From Zygnema cylindricum (lineage: Eukaryota > Streptophyta > Zygnematophyceae > Zygnematales > Zygnemataceae), in assembly GCA_037447655.1 (NCBI GenBank), contig JBBHKE010000905.1:302454-345766 (forward strand): 43,313 nucleotides of DNA, read 5' to 3'. Below, in pieces: positions 10,228-21,976 of this stretch (position 1 is the stretch's first letter; every line of letters begins with the position of its first letter). The translations under genes and the position numbers were made by a program. Below the pieces are notes generated by a model. It saw nothing but the letters and a program-made list of their open reading frames with translations. It was not told where the DNA came from and made no database searches.

Positions 10228-11600
10228 ATGACTCTCCTCACTCCTCTCCCCTCCCTCCCTATCCTCCTCCCTCTCTTCCTCTCTCTCCTCCTCCTTCCTT
10301 CCCCTCTTCATGCATCTTGGCTGCCTTCCTTAGCTCAAACCCTAAAATCTCATCCCTTCTCCGTTTCGTTACGCGGCGCGCCGCGGTTCCATTTTTCCTC
10401 CGTTTCCGTACGGTCTGACGATCCGGCGCCGACCTGCGCCGTACTGGAGTGTCCTCCGTACAAAGTGGTACATGAGGAATCGGACTTTTCTATTCGTCGG
10501 TACCGCGAAAGTACATGGGCGGAAACTGAAGCTTTGGAGGATGTTTCTTTTACCAAGGCGACCTATAGGGGATTTCACAGGTAATTATGTAGTACTATAA
10601 AAATTTAATTTATTAAAAGTAGTATTGTTATTATTATTTTTATTTCTTTCTCGGCTTTATTTTTTATTTTATGGTTTTTTTTAGGGGATTTCACAGGTAG
10701 TTATGTAGTACTATTTATACTAGTATTGTTATTATTATTTTTATTTCTTTCTTGGAAATTTTTTTTTTTTTTTTTTTTTTTAGGGGATTTCACAGGGTAT
10801 TATTTAGTACTATAAAAATTTAATTTATTAAAAGTAGTAGTAGTAGTATGTTATTATTATTTTTATTTCTTTCTCGGCTTTGTTTTTTGTTTTATGTTTT
10901 TTTTTTAGGGGATTTTAAAGGTGTAATTAGTATTCCTTTTTTTGGGTTTTTTTTATGTGTCGGTTATTCAGTTTTTTTTGTTTTTTTTAAGGGTATTGAC
11001 TGGTTGAAAGATAATTTTTTTGGGGGGATTTTTTTTTTTTTTGGTTATTTTGTTGTTGTTGTTTTTTGTGCGGTCAATCATTATTTTTTTCTGTATTTAT
11101 TCACAAACCCCACCATTTTCAAAATCTAACCGTAAATTTATTAAAAAGAATTCTATTTTTTATAATGGCAAAAAAGTTGGAACGCTTCAAATTTAATGTC
11201 TTGTTCAAAATATTTTTAGAAATGGGCATCATTTGAAAGTTTATTCTAAGAAAGATAAAAACCACCAAATTGGGAAATTTTGCAATACTTAAAAAAAAAA
11301 AAAAAAGTATGTTCGCGTTTCTTAAAATTAAAATGTCAACGATATCAATTAAAAAAAAAAAAAAAAAAAAACGGCTCTCCCTCTTTAATCTCTACTACGA
11401 ACTTTTTGTTTCTTTGCAATCTTTTTCAGTACATTGAGAGGAACAGAGAGAGGGAGAGAGAATGGAGAGAGGAAAGCGGGGAGATGAGAGAGAGAGGAAG
11501 AAAAGAGAGGAGAGATGGAGAGGAGAGATGGAGAGGAGAAAAGGAGAGGAGAAAAGGAGAGGGGGGAGAGAGGGGAGAGAGAGCGTGTGCACAAGCGAGA

Positions 11601-11637
<37 letters not shown>

Positions 11638-12252
11638 CACGCGTGCGAGAGAGAATGAGAGAGCGTGCGCGCGAGAGAGAGGGAGAGGAAGAGGGAGAGA
11701 GAGAAAGAGAGCTTTTTTTAATCTCCATCATGAAATGTTCTTTTTTTTTGCAGTCTTTTTCAATACATCCAAGGAGAAAACGTTAACAAATCTCGCATTC
11801 CCATGACAGCTCCAGTTTTAACATCGATAATTCCCTCCGCCGGTCCCTTTTGTTCATCGGCATTCACAGTCAGTCTCTATCTTCCCTCCAAATTTTCTGA
11901 TCCAGCCCCATTACCAAAATCCTCTCAAACTCCAAAACTTAAAATAACGGAATCAAAAGTCGTTTGTATCGCCGTTCGAAAGTTTAGCGGTTTCGCGACT
12001 GATTTTAATGTAGCTCAAGAAGCTTCCTTATTGGCCAAAAGTTTGGAAAGAACTCCGTGGGAGGATGTGGTTGACAGGGAGAGAGAAGAGGGAGAGGAGG
12101 CGTATTCGATTGCCCAATACAATTCTCCTCTCGAATTTTCGAAAAGAGTTAACGAGGTTTGGGTAAAAATACCGGTGGATGAAAAGGATCTCGAGGATTG
12201 TCTTCCCGTGAAAAAGAGTTTGCGTGATGTGAAGTTGGTGGAAGAGGAGTAG
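10228..12252 (+). CDS. SOUL haem-binding family protein (two exons)
   Basis: Exon 1 is 10228-10580 and exon 2 is 11754-12252, joined in phase (2+1 bases) to give 283 residues. Residues 1-30 form a hydrophobic leucine-rich signal-peptide-like segment. The SOUL domain starts near residue 70: CAVLECPPYKVV, then SIRRYRESTW. Across the junction follow LFQYIQGENVNKSRIPMTAP, GPFCSSAFTVSLYLP, VRKFSGFATD and YNSPLEFSKRVNEVW. This matches plant heme-binding protein 2/SOUL proteins, which bind porphyrins or haem; the signal segment suggests entry to the secretory pathway. ATG 10228 was chosen because it gives the signal segment in frame with the domain. The 1.17-kb intron holds tandem copies of the exon 1 donor (10685-10920) and a 270-bp GA tract ending about 40 bp before the acceptor. 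The residue made at the junction is Ser, where I would expect Arg or similar. Confidence 0.88.
10570..10925 (+). repeat. Four tandem copies of the SOUL exon 1 donor region
   Basis: The exon 1 end GGGATTTCACAG plus the start of the intron is repeated at about 10569-10580 (the real donor), 10685-10696, 10784-10795 and 10909-10920 (changed to GGGATTTTAAAG). Units are about 100-125 bp and share GTAGTACTAT and TTATTATTATTTTTATTTC blocks. Each extra copy is preceded by a T-run ending in TAG, so it looks like a tiny exon with its own acceptor and, in copy 2, a GT donor. Confidence 0.9.
11440..11712. repeat. GA-rich polypurine tract in SOUL intron
   Basis: About 270 bp of imperfect (GA)n with GAGG and GTGCG interruptions on the coding strand. 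It is followed by a short T-run and the acceptor at 11752-11753. Apparent arginine/glutamate open frames here are artefacts of the repeat. Confidence 0.95.
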
Positions 12253-12913
12253 AGTCGGTTTTTAGGTTTTGGAGTGATAATTTGAGTCTTTTTTGTGTTT
12301 TCTATTTCTTAGACTACGGAGAGAGCGAGAATTTTTTGTACACTTGTTTTTACTTGTTTATAGCATATGTATGAATACATAAGAAGAGCCAGTTAGATTT
12401 GTACATTTTCTAGTTTGACCATCATTCCAACGGAGAACTTTTCTCCGGCAATTTTGTTGGATTCTGACATGATATAAACGTTTTTTGATTTTTGGGATAA
12501 AAATCCTGTTGTTTTTTTTGAGTAGAGTGACAATTTTTCTCTGACCTGGTGACAGTAAGAAATAAAAAAATTTGAATGAGATAACGTAGAAAAGTTAGTC
12601 CGAGATAATGAAAAAAATGGAAACAATGACAGTTTGATTCTACAAGCTAGTAATGTAAACTCCAGTGGTAGGAAACAAAAAAATTGCACACCAATTCCGC
12701 ATGATGTCTACAAATTTAACCTCTGTCAATTTCGCGAATGGTGTATCCACAAATTTATGTGGAATTGTATGTTTCCTTTATGGAAACCATGGGCGGAATC
12801 TTTAGTAATCAAAATTATGGACATAGGATGTTATGTTTTTTGATGCCCTTAACAGTTATTGGCGTTGATAATCATGTATCATGCGATTTGTTTTAGGGTT
12901 GTTAATTCTACTA
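12253..12913. other. SOUL 3' region and spacer
   Basis: The first 200 bp are probably 3' UTR, with T-rich stretches. Beyond that no gene or element end is recognisable. Confidence 0.4.
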
Positions 12914-13119
12914 CACCATGTATGGCTATTAGTGTTATTAATTTTTTCGCCACTTAAAACATCTTTTCTCCGTACATATTTGTTGGATTATGGATCTGAC
13001 GGTTGCGATTGAAAGCCAAGATTCTCACCTTCCTATTGGTGGTCTCAAATTGAAAATGTACTGAGAAAAGATATTTCAAGTGGCTCAAAAATATTTAAGA
13101 CTAATAGCGATACACGATG
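12914..13119. mobile_element. MITE, group M1
   Basis: 206 bp bounded by TA on both sides, beginning CACCATGTATGGCTATTAG and ending with the inverse CACGATG terminus. It carries the M1 subterminal block CGCCACTTAAAACATC and its partner GATATTTCAAGTGGC. Confidence 0.75.
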
Positions 13120-13315
13120 TAGCGACACGACGGGAAACTGGCACCAAATTATAATTATTAATGTATTCCATACACTTACACCCATGTACGGGGTGTACTC
13201 CGTTATTGTTTTTACAGTAAAAAAATTATAGTGTAGAGGTTAATGTATCGAAGCGATGTTAATTTTAATTTTGGTTCGTCTAAAGTGAGTTGTTTTCGGT
13301 CGACTAGCAAATTAC

Positions 13316-13485
13316 TCTAAGTATTAATATTTTTTTCGCCACTTAAAATATTTTTTCTCTGTGCACACTTGTCCTATTTTCACATGGAGACCGCGCAACC
13401 GTCAGATCCATAATCCGACAAGTGTGTACGAAGAAAAGACATTTTAAGTGGCAAAAAAAGCATTAACACAAAGCGATACACAATG
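13316..13485. mobile_element. MITE, group M1, left end degraded
   Basis: The M1 arms CGCCACTTAAAA and TTTTAAGTGGC, and the paired TGCACACTTGTC / GACAAGTGTGTAC arms, are clear. The right end is CACAATG followed by TA. The outermost left terminus is not recognisable. Confidence 0.65.
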
Positions 13486-14074
13486 TAGTGGCGTAAACAG
13501 AAAATCAGCAATATTGACGCTATTTCGTGGTCCAATACCAAGAAGAGCTGGTGCCAAAATAGTATTTGTTAACGCTAATTCTTTCATACTTCATTTGGTT
13601 TCAAGACTTGAAAAAAAAAATCGGCTTTGACCAAAATGTTGCCTTAAATGAAGTTAAAATGTTGTCTTGATATCATGCTGCCTTACTTTAATGTAGCCCA
13701 CTAAAGAACCAAATATTAGCGAGATATTTTGTTTTCAAACACACAATGCTAAAGGTTTACGTGACGTGAATGCTGAAACGCCAAAGCTTTAATGTGAAAA
13801 CTAATAGGAGGTCTGAAAAAATAAATCAGGTAACCACATTGCTATTTAAAAACTAGCCAAATTATAAGGTATGGAATTTATTAAAACGATTTCCTTGTTT
13901 CTCAAATATTTGCCCGTGCTATCAACTAGTTTAAACTACTTGACGGTTTTGTCAAACTTATTGTGCCTGTTTTTTTCTCCGATTTTCCCCTTATTTGCAA
14001 CGTTGCATCATTAGTATTCCAATAACGTCACACATGTTTCTCACAATGGGTGCGACTTTATACGGCAGTGACTA

Positions 14075-14281
14075 CACCGCTAATCATTGTTAGTGTTAAA
14101 GTTTTTTGCCACTCAAAACATCTTTTCTCCGTGCACATTTGTCGGATGGTCAATCGGAGACGGAAGGTGGGAATCTTGCCTTCCAATAGCAGCCATCGGA
14201 TTGACATTCCGACAAGTTTGCACAAAGAAAAGATGTCTATAGTGGCGAAAAAATAAATAACACTAATAACGATTAACAGTG
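14075..14281. mobile_element. MITE, group M1
   Basis: 207 bp with TA at both edges, starting CACCGCTAATCATTGTTAG. M1 subterminal arms are present. The centre differs from the other members, with the inverted pair GGAAGGTGGGAATC / CTTGCCTTCCAATAG. Confidence 0.75.
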
Positions 14282-14522
14282 TAGTTTCCAATATATAAAA
14301 AAATATGAATAATACTAGGAGCAAATTTGACAATGGAGGCGATAAGACACCAATTTAGGCAAGGAGAAGAAAATATTTACAAAGCAAACTTGTCATATTT
14401 ACAAAGGAAACTTGTTGATGACACTTATGACAATGACTAATCTTCAACATTTTTAAACATGGATGATTAGATTAGTCATTAAACAGGTCAAAGACAATGA
14501 AAAAAGTCAAAATATTCGAATG

Positions 14523-14603
14523 TGATGACAGTGGGATTTGAACCCACGCCCTTTCGGACAGGAACCTTAATCCTGCGCCTTAGACCAACTCGGCCATATC
14601 ATC
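14523..14603 (-). tRNA. tRNA-Leu (anticodon AAG)
   Basis: An 81-nt class II cloverleaf on the minus strand. The acceptor GATGATA/TGTCATC pairs with one wobble. D region GCCGAGTTGGTCTAAGGC; anticodon arm CAGGA-TTAAGGT-TCCTG (AAG, read as IAG after editing); long variable arm TCCGAAAGGGC; T arm GTGGG-TTCAAAT-CCCAC; discriminator A. No intron and no encoded CCA. All stems are intact, so this is very likely functional. It lies about 290 bp upstream of the divergently transcribed bL28c gene. Confidence 0.96.
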
Positions 14604-14888
14604 CTTGATTCTGTCGACAGAATTAAATTATCAAAATCTTTTTTATTAACATTATAACTTTATCCATTAAGACCTTTTCCCGTTTTGCCACGTGTCGAAC
14701 CCTCCACCTCGTCCCTTGAGTAAGGGTTCAAGGCCTTCCAATCTCAATTCCCTTCTCTTTGTTCTTCTCTAATTTCTTTTTTCCCCTTCCCTTCCCCTCC
14801 CTTCTCCTCTCTTCGAGGTCGTTAATAACTTTTCTCCTTCTATCTCTCCATCTCCATCTCCATCTCCATCTCCCTTCTCTTCTCCGCC

Positions 14889-15062
14889 ATGGCTACCGCC
14901 GCCTCTTTAGGGTTTGGTGCTGCCCTGAGCTCAACCGCCATTGGCTCGCGAAGAAGCGATATTCGAGTTCTTTTCGACCAATCAGCTTCTACTTCTTCTC
15001 ACAATGCTGTCTGTTTGCCAGTTGTACAACCTGTAGCAAGTAAGAAGCAGCATGTTTTGTCT

Positions 15063-15126
<64 letters not shown>

Positions 15127-16870
15127 TTTTTTCTCTCTTTCTCCCATCCGCTATTTAGCAAGTTTAGGATGTTATCCTTCGAATGAGATACCATGAGTTG
15201 TAAGATATAAATAGACTTCAACAAATTATTGTAATTGGATCCGTTTTTATAGTTATATATTTTCCTAAATATAGTTGTTAATATAACATATTTGTAACAT
15301 GTCTATGTACACATGTATGTTTATTTAATACTGTATACCAGGATAACATGTTTTCAAGTTAAAGCTTTTAAATAGGGCTAATTCTATATATGTGTGTACT
15401 AAATTAATAGGGTGTATATTTATAATATGTATATTCCATTTATGTATGTACATTTAGCAGAATATTAACATATTTAGGTCTTTATTGATATTGCTGCTAT
15501 TATGGCTTAAATGCTACTTCTTAACTATGCTGGTTTATATGCTTAGAAATTTCCGTACAGTTGCTGCTGGAAATCCAGATGTTTTTTTTTTCACCTTATT
15601 TAGGTTTTTTATTTATTTTTTTAGGAGTTTTAGGGTTTGTATGGTTTTTTAGGGTTTTCAGGAGATCACACGATTAGTGGAATCACTAGGTTTAAGGATT
15701 GTTTTAATTGAGATGTTGAGTTTAAGGGTTTAGGACTCTAATTACATGTTCCTGAATTTATTTATTTTTGCTTTTTGAAACTTTTAGGTCTGGTACTATT
15801 GTTGTAAGGCTGTTTGTTTTTGGTTATAGTCTCTCTTTTTTATTTTCCCCTTATTTGTGGCTGTAGTTTCAGCGGTGTTAATGAGGACTTCTATGATTTC
15901 TCTCTCCATCTCTCGCCCTCTTTCCCCCTCTCTCCCTCCCTCTCTCTCTCTTCCTCTCTCTCTCTCTCTCTCCTCTCTTTCCCTCTCCCTCTCTCTTTGC
16001 TTCTCCCTCTCTCTCTTTCCTTCTCCCTCTACCTCTCTCGATCTCTCTCTAACCATAATTTTCGGCCAATTTTTACCTGGACTCCAAGTGTAAATTTTGT
16101 GTGTAGCAGGATCTCTGTTGGTTAATGAAGTCCGCACATTGTTTATATAAACAAATTAAAAGTGTTGTATAACCAAATTAGCAATTCCCACCTCTCTCTC
16201 TCTCTTTCTCTCTCCCCTCTCCCTCTCCCCCTCCCTCTCTCCCTCGATCCCTCTCTCCCTCTCTCCCTCTCTCCCTCTCTCCCTCTCTCCCTCTCTCTAA
16301 TTATATAATTAATATACTCTTAGTATTATCCTCTTGTACTACTGTATACTAATATATACTAAATCCTTTCTAAATCCGCATTGAATCCATACTACGGACT
16401 AAATCCGCACTAAACTCATACTAAATCCGCACAAAACACGCACTAAATACGCTCTAAACTCATACCAATTCCGCGCTAAAATCATACTAAATCCGCACTG
16501 AATCCAAACAATGGACAATCCTCACTGAATCCATACAATGGACAACCCGCACTAAAATTTTACAAATCTTGTATTTATCGACTCTTACTTTCCCTCTCCT
16601 GTTTCTTTTGTTTCTCTTTTTCTTTTCTTTTTTGCAGAGAGAATTTGCGATTTGACTGGCAAGAAATGGAACAATGGTTACAAAGTTTCTTTTTCAAATC
16701 ATCGCGAAAAGCATATTCAATATGCGAATTTACAGGATAAGAAAATATGGTGGGAGGCCGGAAAACGATTCGTGCGATTGCGTTTGAGCACAAAAGCGTT
16801 GAAGACTTTAGAATGGAAAGGACTCGATAAGATGGCGAAGGAGGCCGGTATTGATTTGAAGGATTATTAA
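14889..16870 (+). CDS. RPL28: Plastid 50S ribosomal protein bL28c (two exons)
   Basis: Exon 1 is 14889-15039 and exon 2 is 16638-16870, joined in phase (1+2) to give 127 residues. Exon 1 encodes a Ser/Ala-rich chloroplast transit peptide ([20 protein letters not shown]). The bL28 domain starts at the junction: [20 protein letters not shown], then [28 protein letters not shown], and the C-terminal KEAGIDL. bL28 is a small large-subunit protein of bacterial and plastid ribosomes, so this nuclear gene product works in plastid translation. The start sits in a good context (CCATGGCT) after a CT-rich leader typical of plant ribosomal protein genes. The 1.6-kb intron holds (CT)n at 15060-15121, more CT blocks at 15900-16060 and 16190-16300, and a short-period repeat near 16370-16555. 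Confidence 0.95.
15058..15130. repeat. (CT)n microsatellite in RPL28 intron
   Basis: About 30 nearly perfect CT dinucleotides starting about 20 bp after the exon 1 donor. Further CT-rich blocks lie at 15900-16060 and 16190-16300. Confidence 0.95.
16365..16560. repeat. Degenerate short-period tandem repeat in RPL28 intron
   Basis: Repeated words of the form CTAAATCCGCA / CTGAATCCATA / CTAAACTCATA with a basic period near 11-14 bp, about 14 units. It lies 80-270 bp before the acceptor. The function, if any, is unknown. Confidence 0.7.
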
Positions 16871-18815
16871 TTTTGGGAGTTTGTAGAAAGAAAGAAAGTA
16901 AAGAAAGTAAAGAAAAGAATTCGTTATGTGTTTTTTGTGAAGAATTGGTAAAGAATCTTTTGTGAAGAATTCGTAGAGAAAACGTGAAAGAGTTCGTAAA
17001 GAATTCGAAACTTTATTTTGACTTAGGTTTGAAAGTCGTCTTAGTTGTCGAAATCGATTCGTACATAGTACAATATTGCAACACGAGGTTGTCAAATTAT
17101 AGATTTTTGGCAATCCATGAGTAACTCCGCTTTTATTTGGTAAATCGCTCTCTGATTTTGCAATATTCTTTTCTTTATTATTATTTTTTTTTCCCCCTCG
17201 GTGGTGCAACACTTATGAATTTGTTTTCGGTTTCAGTGGCTATTTTCAATTATATCGCAGTTATATAATTTATCGAGCTCACACTGCAATACAATTTTAT
17301 ATAAAAAAATTACAATTTTATACAATTTTATGGGATTTTAGATCCTTAACAGATAAATTAAGGACGAAAAAAAATTGAGATTTAGTTTGGCGAGAATATC
17401 AATACTTTTCACAGTATTTATTTATTTGGTATTGTTTATAATGATAGGAAGAGTTTGAACCCATCTCACTCTATTAGTACGCTAAAAGAAAACATTCAAA
17501 CTAAAATTTGGAATATTCAAAAATTTATGTGGATAAAATCTCGCTTTGCAAGTTTTTTTTTGCTCCTGGAGCCTCGTGACCCTCGAAAAAAAGATAATAT
17601 AGAAGACTTATCAAAACTGAGAATGGAAATAAGTAAGCATTTCCTTGTAGAAAAGCGTTTATAAAAGCATGATGGTACAATTTAACTGGCTTAAAACACG
17701 ACGACGGAAGTAACTTGTAAAAAAACTCTCTTTTTGTAAAACAGAAGCTTTTCAATCTACGCATGGTATCTAGTGATGGTATTGAGGAAATGGCTTTTTT
17801 TTGTCAGATTCAAAAAGAAGAAATGCCTTCAATTTTATGATCCAACAGCCTCTGAAAATGTTATCAAAATTGGCTTCAATTTCAAAGCTAGTCCATTGAA
17901 ATACACTATTTATATTTTTTTTGTCTTTGGGACGAAATGGGTTGCTAACTACGAAAGCTGTTTATTCTTATGCAATTCTATTTGTACCTTAAATTTATTG
18001 TGCCTTAAATTTATCATATGCATAGATGATACGCATGAGAAAGTGCACCGATTTTATAACAGTTTTACACTTACAAGTTATCTTGTCTTGAAAAAGCTGT
18101 GGCACATATATACTTTTTAGTATGCTCTGGCCTTCAGAAAAATAAATAAAAAAAAATAAAATAAAATTGAAAGGTTCTTCAGTTGTTCTTGAAATTGAAA
18201 TTAAAACGATCTTGCTCTTTTAGGAACTTTCAAGTACATGACTTCCTTGACTTTATAATTAAATGGAAAAACATTTGTATTAACGTGAAGCATAGTATTT
18301 TTATTACGGTATTGGCATAACGCATAGTATTTTAATCTGCAGATAACAAATATGCATATCACAAATTCTCGATGGGCATAAGACATTTGTACACTTACCC
18401 AATAATCATAATAATAACCTTTTTAAGAAATCACTGCTGCATAGCAAAATTACACGTTTCATAAGGATTGTTTCATTTATATTTATGTTATTGTAATTTA
18501 CTATCAATGACACTGGTATATGTCATGGAACCATGGCACATTCAAAAGGAACTCCTTTATTAACATTTAAAAGTTGGTATTATAACATTAAATGACAGTT
18601 ATTGGCTAAAAAATCCCAATTTTTTTTTTTTGGTATTTTCTTCTTCTATCTACCCTTGCGAGGACGAATCACCGACATTTCCCCGATTTTTCTCAGAATA
18701 ATCTCCTAGGGAGGTTTAAGAGGTTCTCTAGGGATTCTTAAGAAGGGATTCAAATGAACAAAATTAACAAATTGAAGAGTCAACAATTACAACAACTTTA
18801 TCAGTCAAGGTATAT

Positions 18816-18858
<43 letters not shown>

Positions 18859-19440
18859 GACTTTATTGGTCGATATATATTATACCGAACACCATTAGGA
18901 TACTTACAAGGGATAACTCGATGATAAAGTGAATGCAAACAAACTTAAAAAAAAAAAACAGAAAAAACCAAAATGTGTCAATGAGACGACTTTATTTCGT
19001 TCTAAGTTTATGAACAAACATCTTGCATATGTTGTAGGAAACTTATTACAGTCTTTATGCTAATTAGATTTTGATCCATGATCCTCGAGAGAGATCAAGG
19101 AGCAGAAACAATGGCTGAAATTGACTCAAAAAATCCTACAAGAACTTATCCTCCTCAGTTAATTTTGTACTTATCCCATTTTGTACTTAATTCTCATTTT
19201 GTACTTTTCCTATTTTGTACTTTTTCCTGTATTGTTTCTTATAGCGGTACGATGAAGTCCAAAAGAAAATTTTTGAGTCCCACGATCCTATATATCCTTT
19301 GAAAAATTCCCTTATCTTTGGTCAACTTTGGTCAACTTCGGTCCACTAGTCTGTTATGAATCACATCGTTGAGAAGTGTCGTGAAAAAACAAAAAAAATC
19401 GGCTAAGGTGAAGACTATCGATTGTATAGTCTAACTTTTA
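16871..19440. other. Intergenic, no gene recognised
   Basis: The first 100 bp contain A-rich repeats (AAAGAAAGTAAAG, AAGAATTCGT) in the RPL28 3' region. The rest is AT-rich. A 115-codon frame at 17773-18120 (+) has no recognisable motif and a composition like non-coding sequence. An AT microsatellite lies at about 18830-18852. Confidence 0.45.
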
Positions 19441-19448
19441 AAACCACA

Positions 19449-19678
19449 ATCAGAGGGAGGGAGAGGAAGAGTGAGAGAGGAAGAGGGAGAGGGAAGAGGA
19501 GAGGGAGAATGAGAGAGAGAGGAAGGAGAGAGAGGGAGAGGGAGAGGGAGGGAGAGGGAGAGGGAACGGAGAGGGAGACGAGAGGGAGAGGGGAGAGGGA
19601 GAGGGAGGGAGAGGGGAGAGGGGAGAGGGAGACGGAGAGGGAGAGGGGAGAAGGAGAGGGAGAGGGAGAGGGAGAGCT
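19449..19678. repeat. GA-rich polypurine tract
   Basis: 230 bp of GAGGGA repeats. It forms the left edge of the 2.3-kb duplicated block; a shorter equivalent tract at 25920-25968 forms the same edge of the other copy. Confidence 0.95.
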
Positions 19679-21976
19679 CGTTTTTATTCGGATTTTTGAA
19701 ACCACAAACATATTCGCCAACTAGGGGTCACTAACACTTTTCCATCGTATTGAAATGTCACCAAATCACCCGGTTATGCAAAACTGTTTCACATGTCTTC
19801 AAAGAAAACATTGTAAAAAAAAAATGGAAATGCTTACTGACATTTTGACATTTGTAAGCTTTACGAGTTTGTGATTGAGGATGCTGTGAAAGGAGATCCC
19901 GGAGGAGGAGAGAGGCCCAAGTGTCTCATAACTCGAAGTCGACGGTTTTGAGGTTCTTTTGCTTCAGATTGAATAGGTACTTCCTACAAACAAAAAGAGC
20001 AAAACACATAAAAAAACAATAAAAAAACACTTCCAACGACCATTAAGACATTAAAGACTCTTTTCCTGTTTTAGGACTCTATTACTTCAGATTTAATAAG
20101 GTACTTCTATAAAGAAAAAGAAGTGAAACACATAAGAAGAGAATGAAGATGACTTAAGTTTGATTTACAACAACACATATTTCATTAAAACGACCATTGA
20201 GAGACTAAAGTTTATTTTCCAGTTTTTGAGTCGGGGTTCTTTTGCTTCAGATTGAATGCTTCCTTCAAACAAAAAGGAATGAAACAAAAAAAACAAAAAA
20301 AAAACGGTGAAAAAAAAAAGGACACTGAAATTTGATTTCAACAACGCATATTTCTTTAAAACGACAATTAAGACACTAAAAATTCTCTCGCTCTAAAAAA
20401 AAAAACTGAAAGCAACTCAGGAAGACTTAAATTTGAGTTGAAAATTTGAGTTGAATAGACATGACATTTTTAAACTGACAAAAAACTAGTAACATTTGAT
20501 GTGTACCACAAAAAAAAGGAAAACCAAAAGACAGGTGTGGACAATACAAACATTTGTGATAACTTTAAAATAACACGAAGGGAGGAGTGGCACATGATTA
20601 TCCATATATCAATCCAAAAAAGAGTATTCCCGTGTCATATACTAGAGTGATAAAATAATGGCTGAAGCAACGATAAAAAACTCACATGATTTTAATTGTT
20701 TTGATACTTTTCCCATAACAGTGAAGTCATTAAATGATTTGACAATATACATCTTTTTCTCAAAACATCAAAAACTGCTTCAGAAATAAATGTGAACTGC
20801 CCAAAGTTTATCCATCCGAACTTCGACCATAGCAAAGATACCAAAAAAAAAAAAAACAAAAAAAAATCAACAAAGCATAAAGAGCCTGTCAAAACAAGAA
20901 ACGTTCTTTTATCACATTTTCATGAAGGCAAAATCATTGTTGACCAAACCACTTGCTTGTTAAAAAACAATGATAAAGTTTGAGTTTATTCGGGACGACA
21001 AGCAAGTGTTCAAACAATTCTCAAACATTTTTGTTTATTCCACATCACCAGCACAAACATAACATTTCCGAATCAATACATCATTTCCAGATCGATACAT
21101 TTCCAAATCAATACACGAGGCTGAAAAATAGTCACTGTCTCCAAGCTCAAAAAACCATTATCGACGATTATGTGCCACACCGTGTTCTCTGATTTGGGTT
21201 TCATTTTTGCTTTAGTTCTCCGCCCCTTCAAGGCATCTTTGTCATCTTCTCGGACAATATTCTCCTTCACCATGAGAATTCCCCTTCGCGGATTCACTCG
21301 TCATTTCGACTCCTAATAAGCCATTCTCCACCACACAATTCTCTTCATTATGGTCAACTTCTGCAAAAAAAATGTTGCACATAGAAAAAGACTTAGATGA
21401 TGCCTTAATTCTAAGCTAAAAACAGTTGCAAGTAGAAAGTATAACATAGATGATGCCTTAACATTTATTTTTTATGCTCAATACATTGGAAGAAGAAAAT
21501 AACACTTGAAATGATGCCTTAAACTTAAAGCTATTTTGAAACTCATAAACCTATATCATTCATAAACCTAACATGATCAACACCTTCTCCTGGATAGCAA
21601 TCGCATAAACGAAAAATACATCCGAAATTCCAGAAAATGACATTGAATCAGTCAAAATACTTTTTGAGCTGTATTAAATCGTAAATTTTATTGCTATTTA
21701 CCCCTTTTTGAACTTTTCAGATTTTATTTTTTGTCACGGTTTGTACTTTGCTTTGAACTCATTTTCTGTCTTTTTTTCATATTTGTCTTGTGCCAAATGT
21801 CGCGTACTTCTAAAATGTCAACCTCAACAGAATCACAATATACACCGTCAAATACTCAAAAACAATATGCTTGAAGCTCCTATTCAAAGCCAGAATATAT
21901 GTACATACCTTCTGTCACTTCCTTTTTTTTTGTTACTCGCTCCACCTTGGGAGACCCATCTGGTGGTACGACCTCC
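19661..21976. repeat. 2.3-kb duplicated block, copy 1
   Basis: Aligns directly with 25951-28303, with roughly 94-95% identity judged by eye plus small indels. The block starts in a GA tract and ends inside exon 6 of the PWWP gene. Both copies share the same internal tandem acceptor repeats, so those predate the duplication. Confidence 0.93.

Noticed and set aside
10848-11129. Phe-rich hydrophobic frame that might be a membrane protein
   Set aside because: It lies inside the SOUL intron in T-rich sequence containing the tandem donor copies; the hydrophobicity comes from poly-T.
11280-11806. Arg/Glu-rich and Ser/Leu-rich open frames in and around the GA tract
   Set aside because: They are translations of an imperfect GA repeat; equivalent frames exist on both strands and none carries a conserved motif.
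17773-18120. 115-codon plus-strand frame
   Set aside because: No motif, composition like surrounding non-coding DNA, and no splice or start context support.
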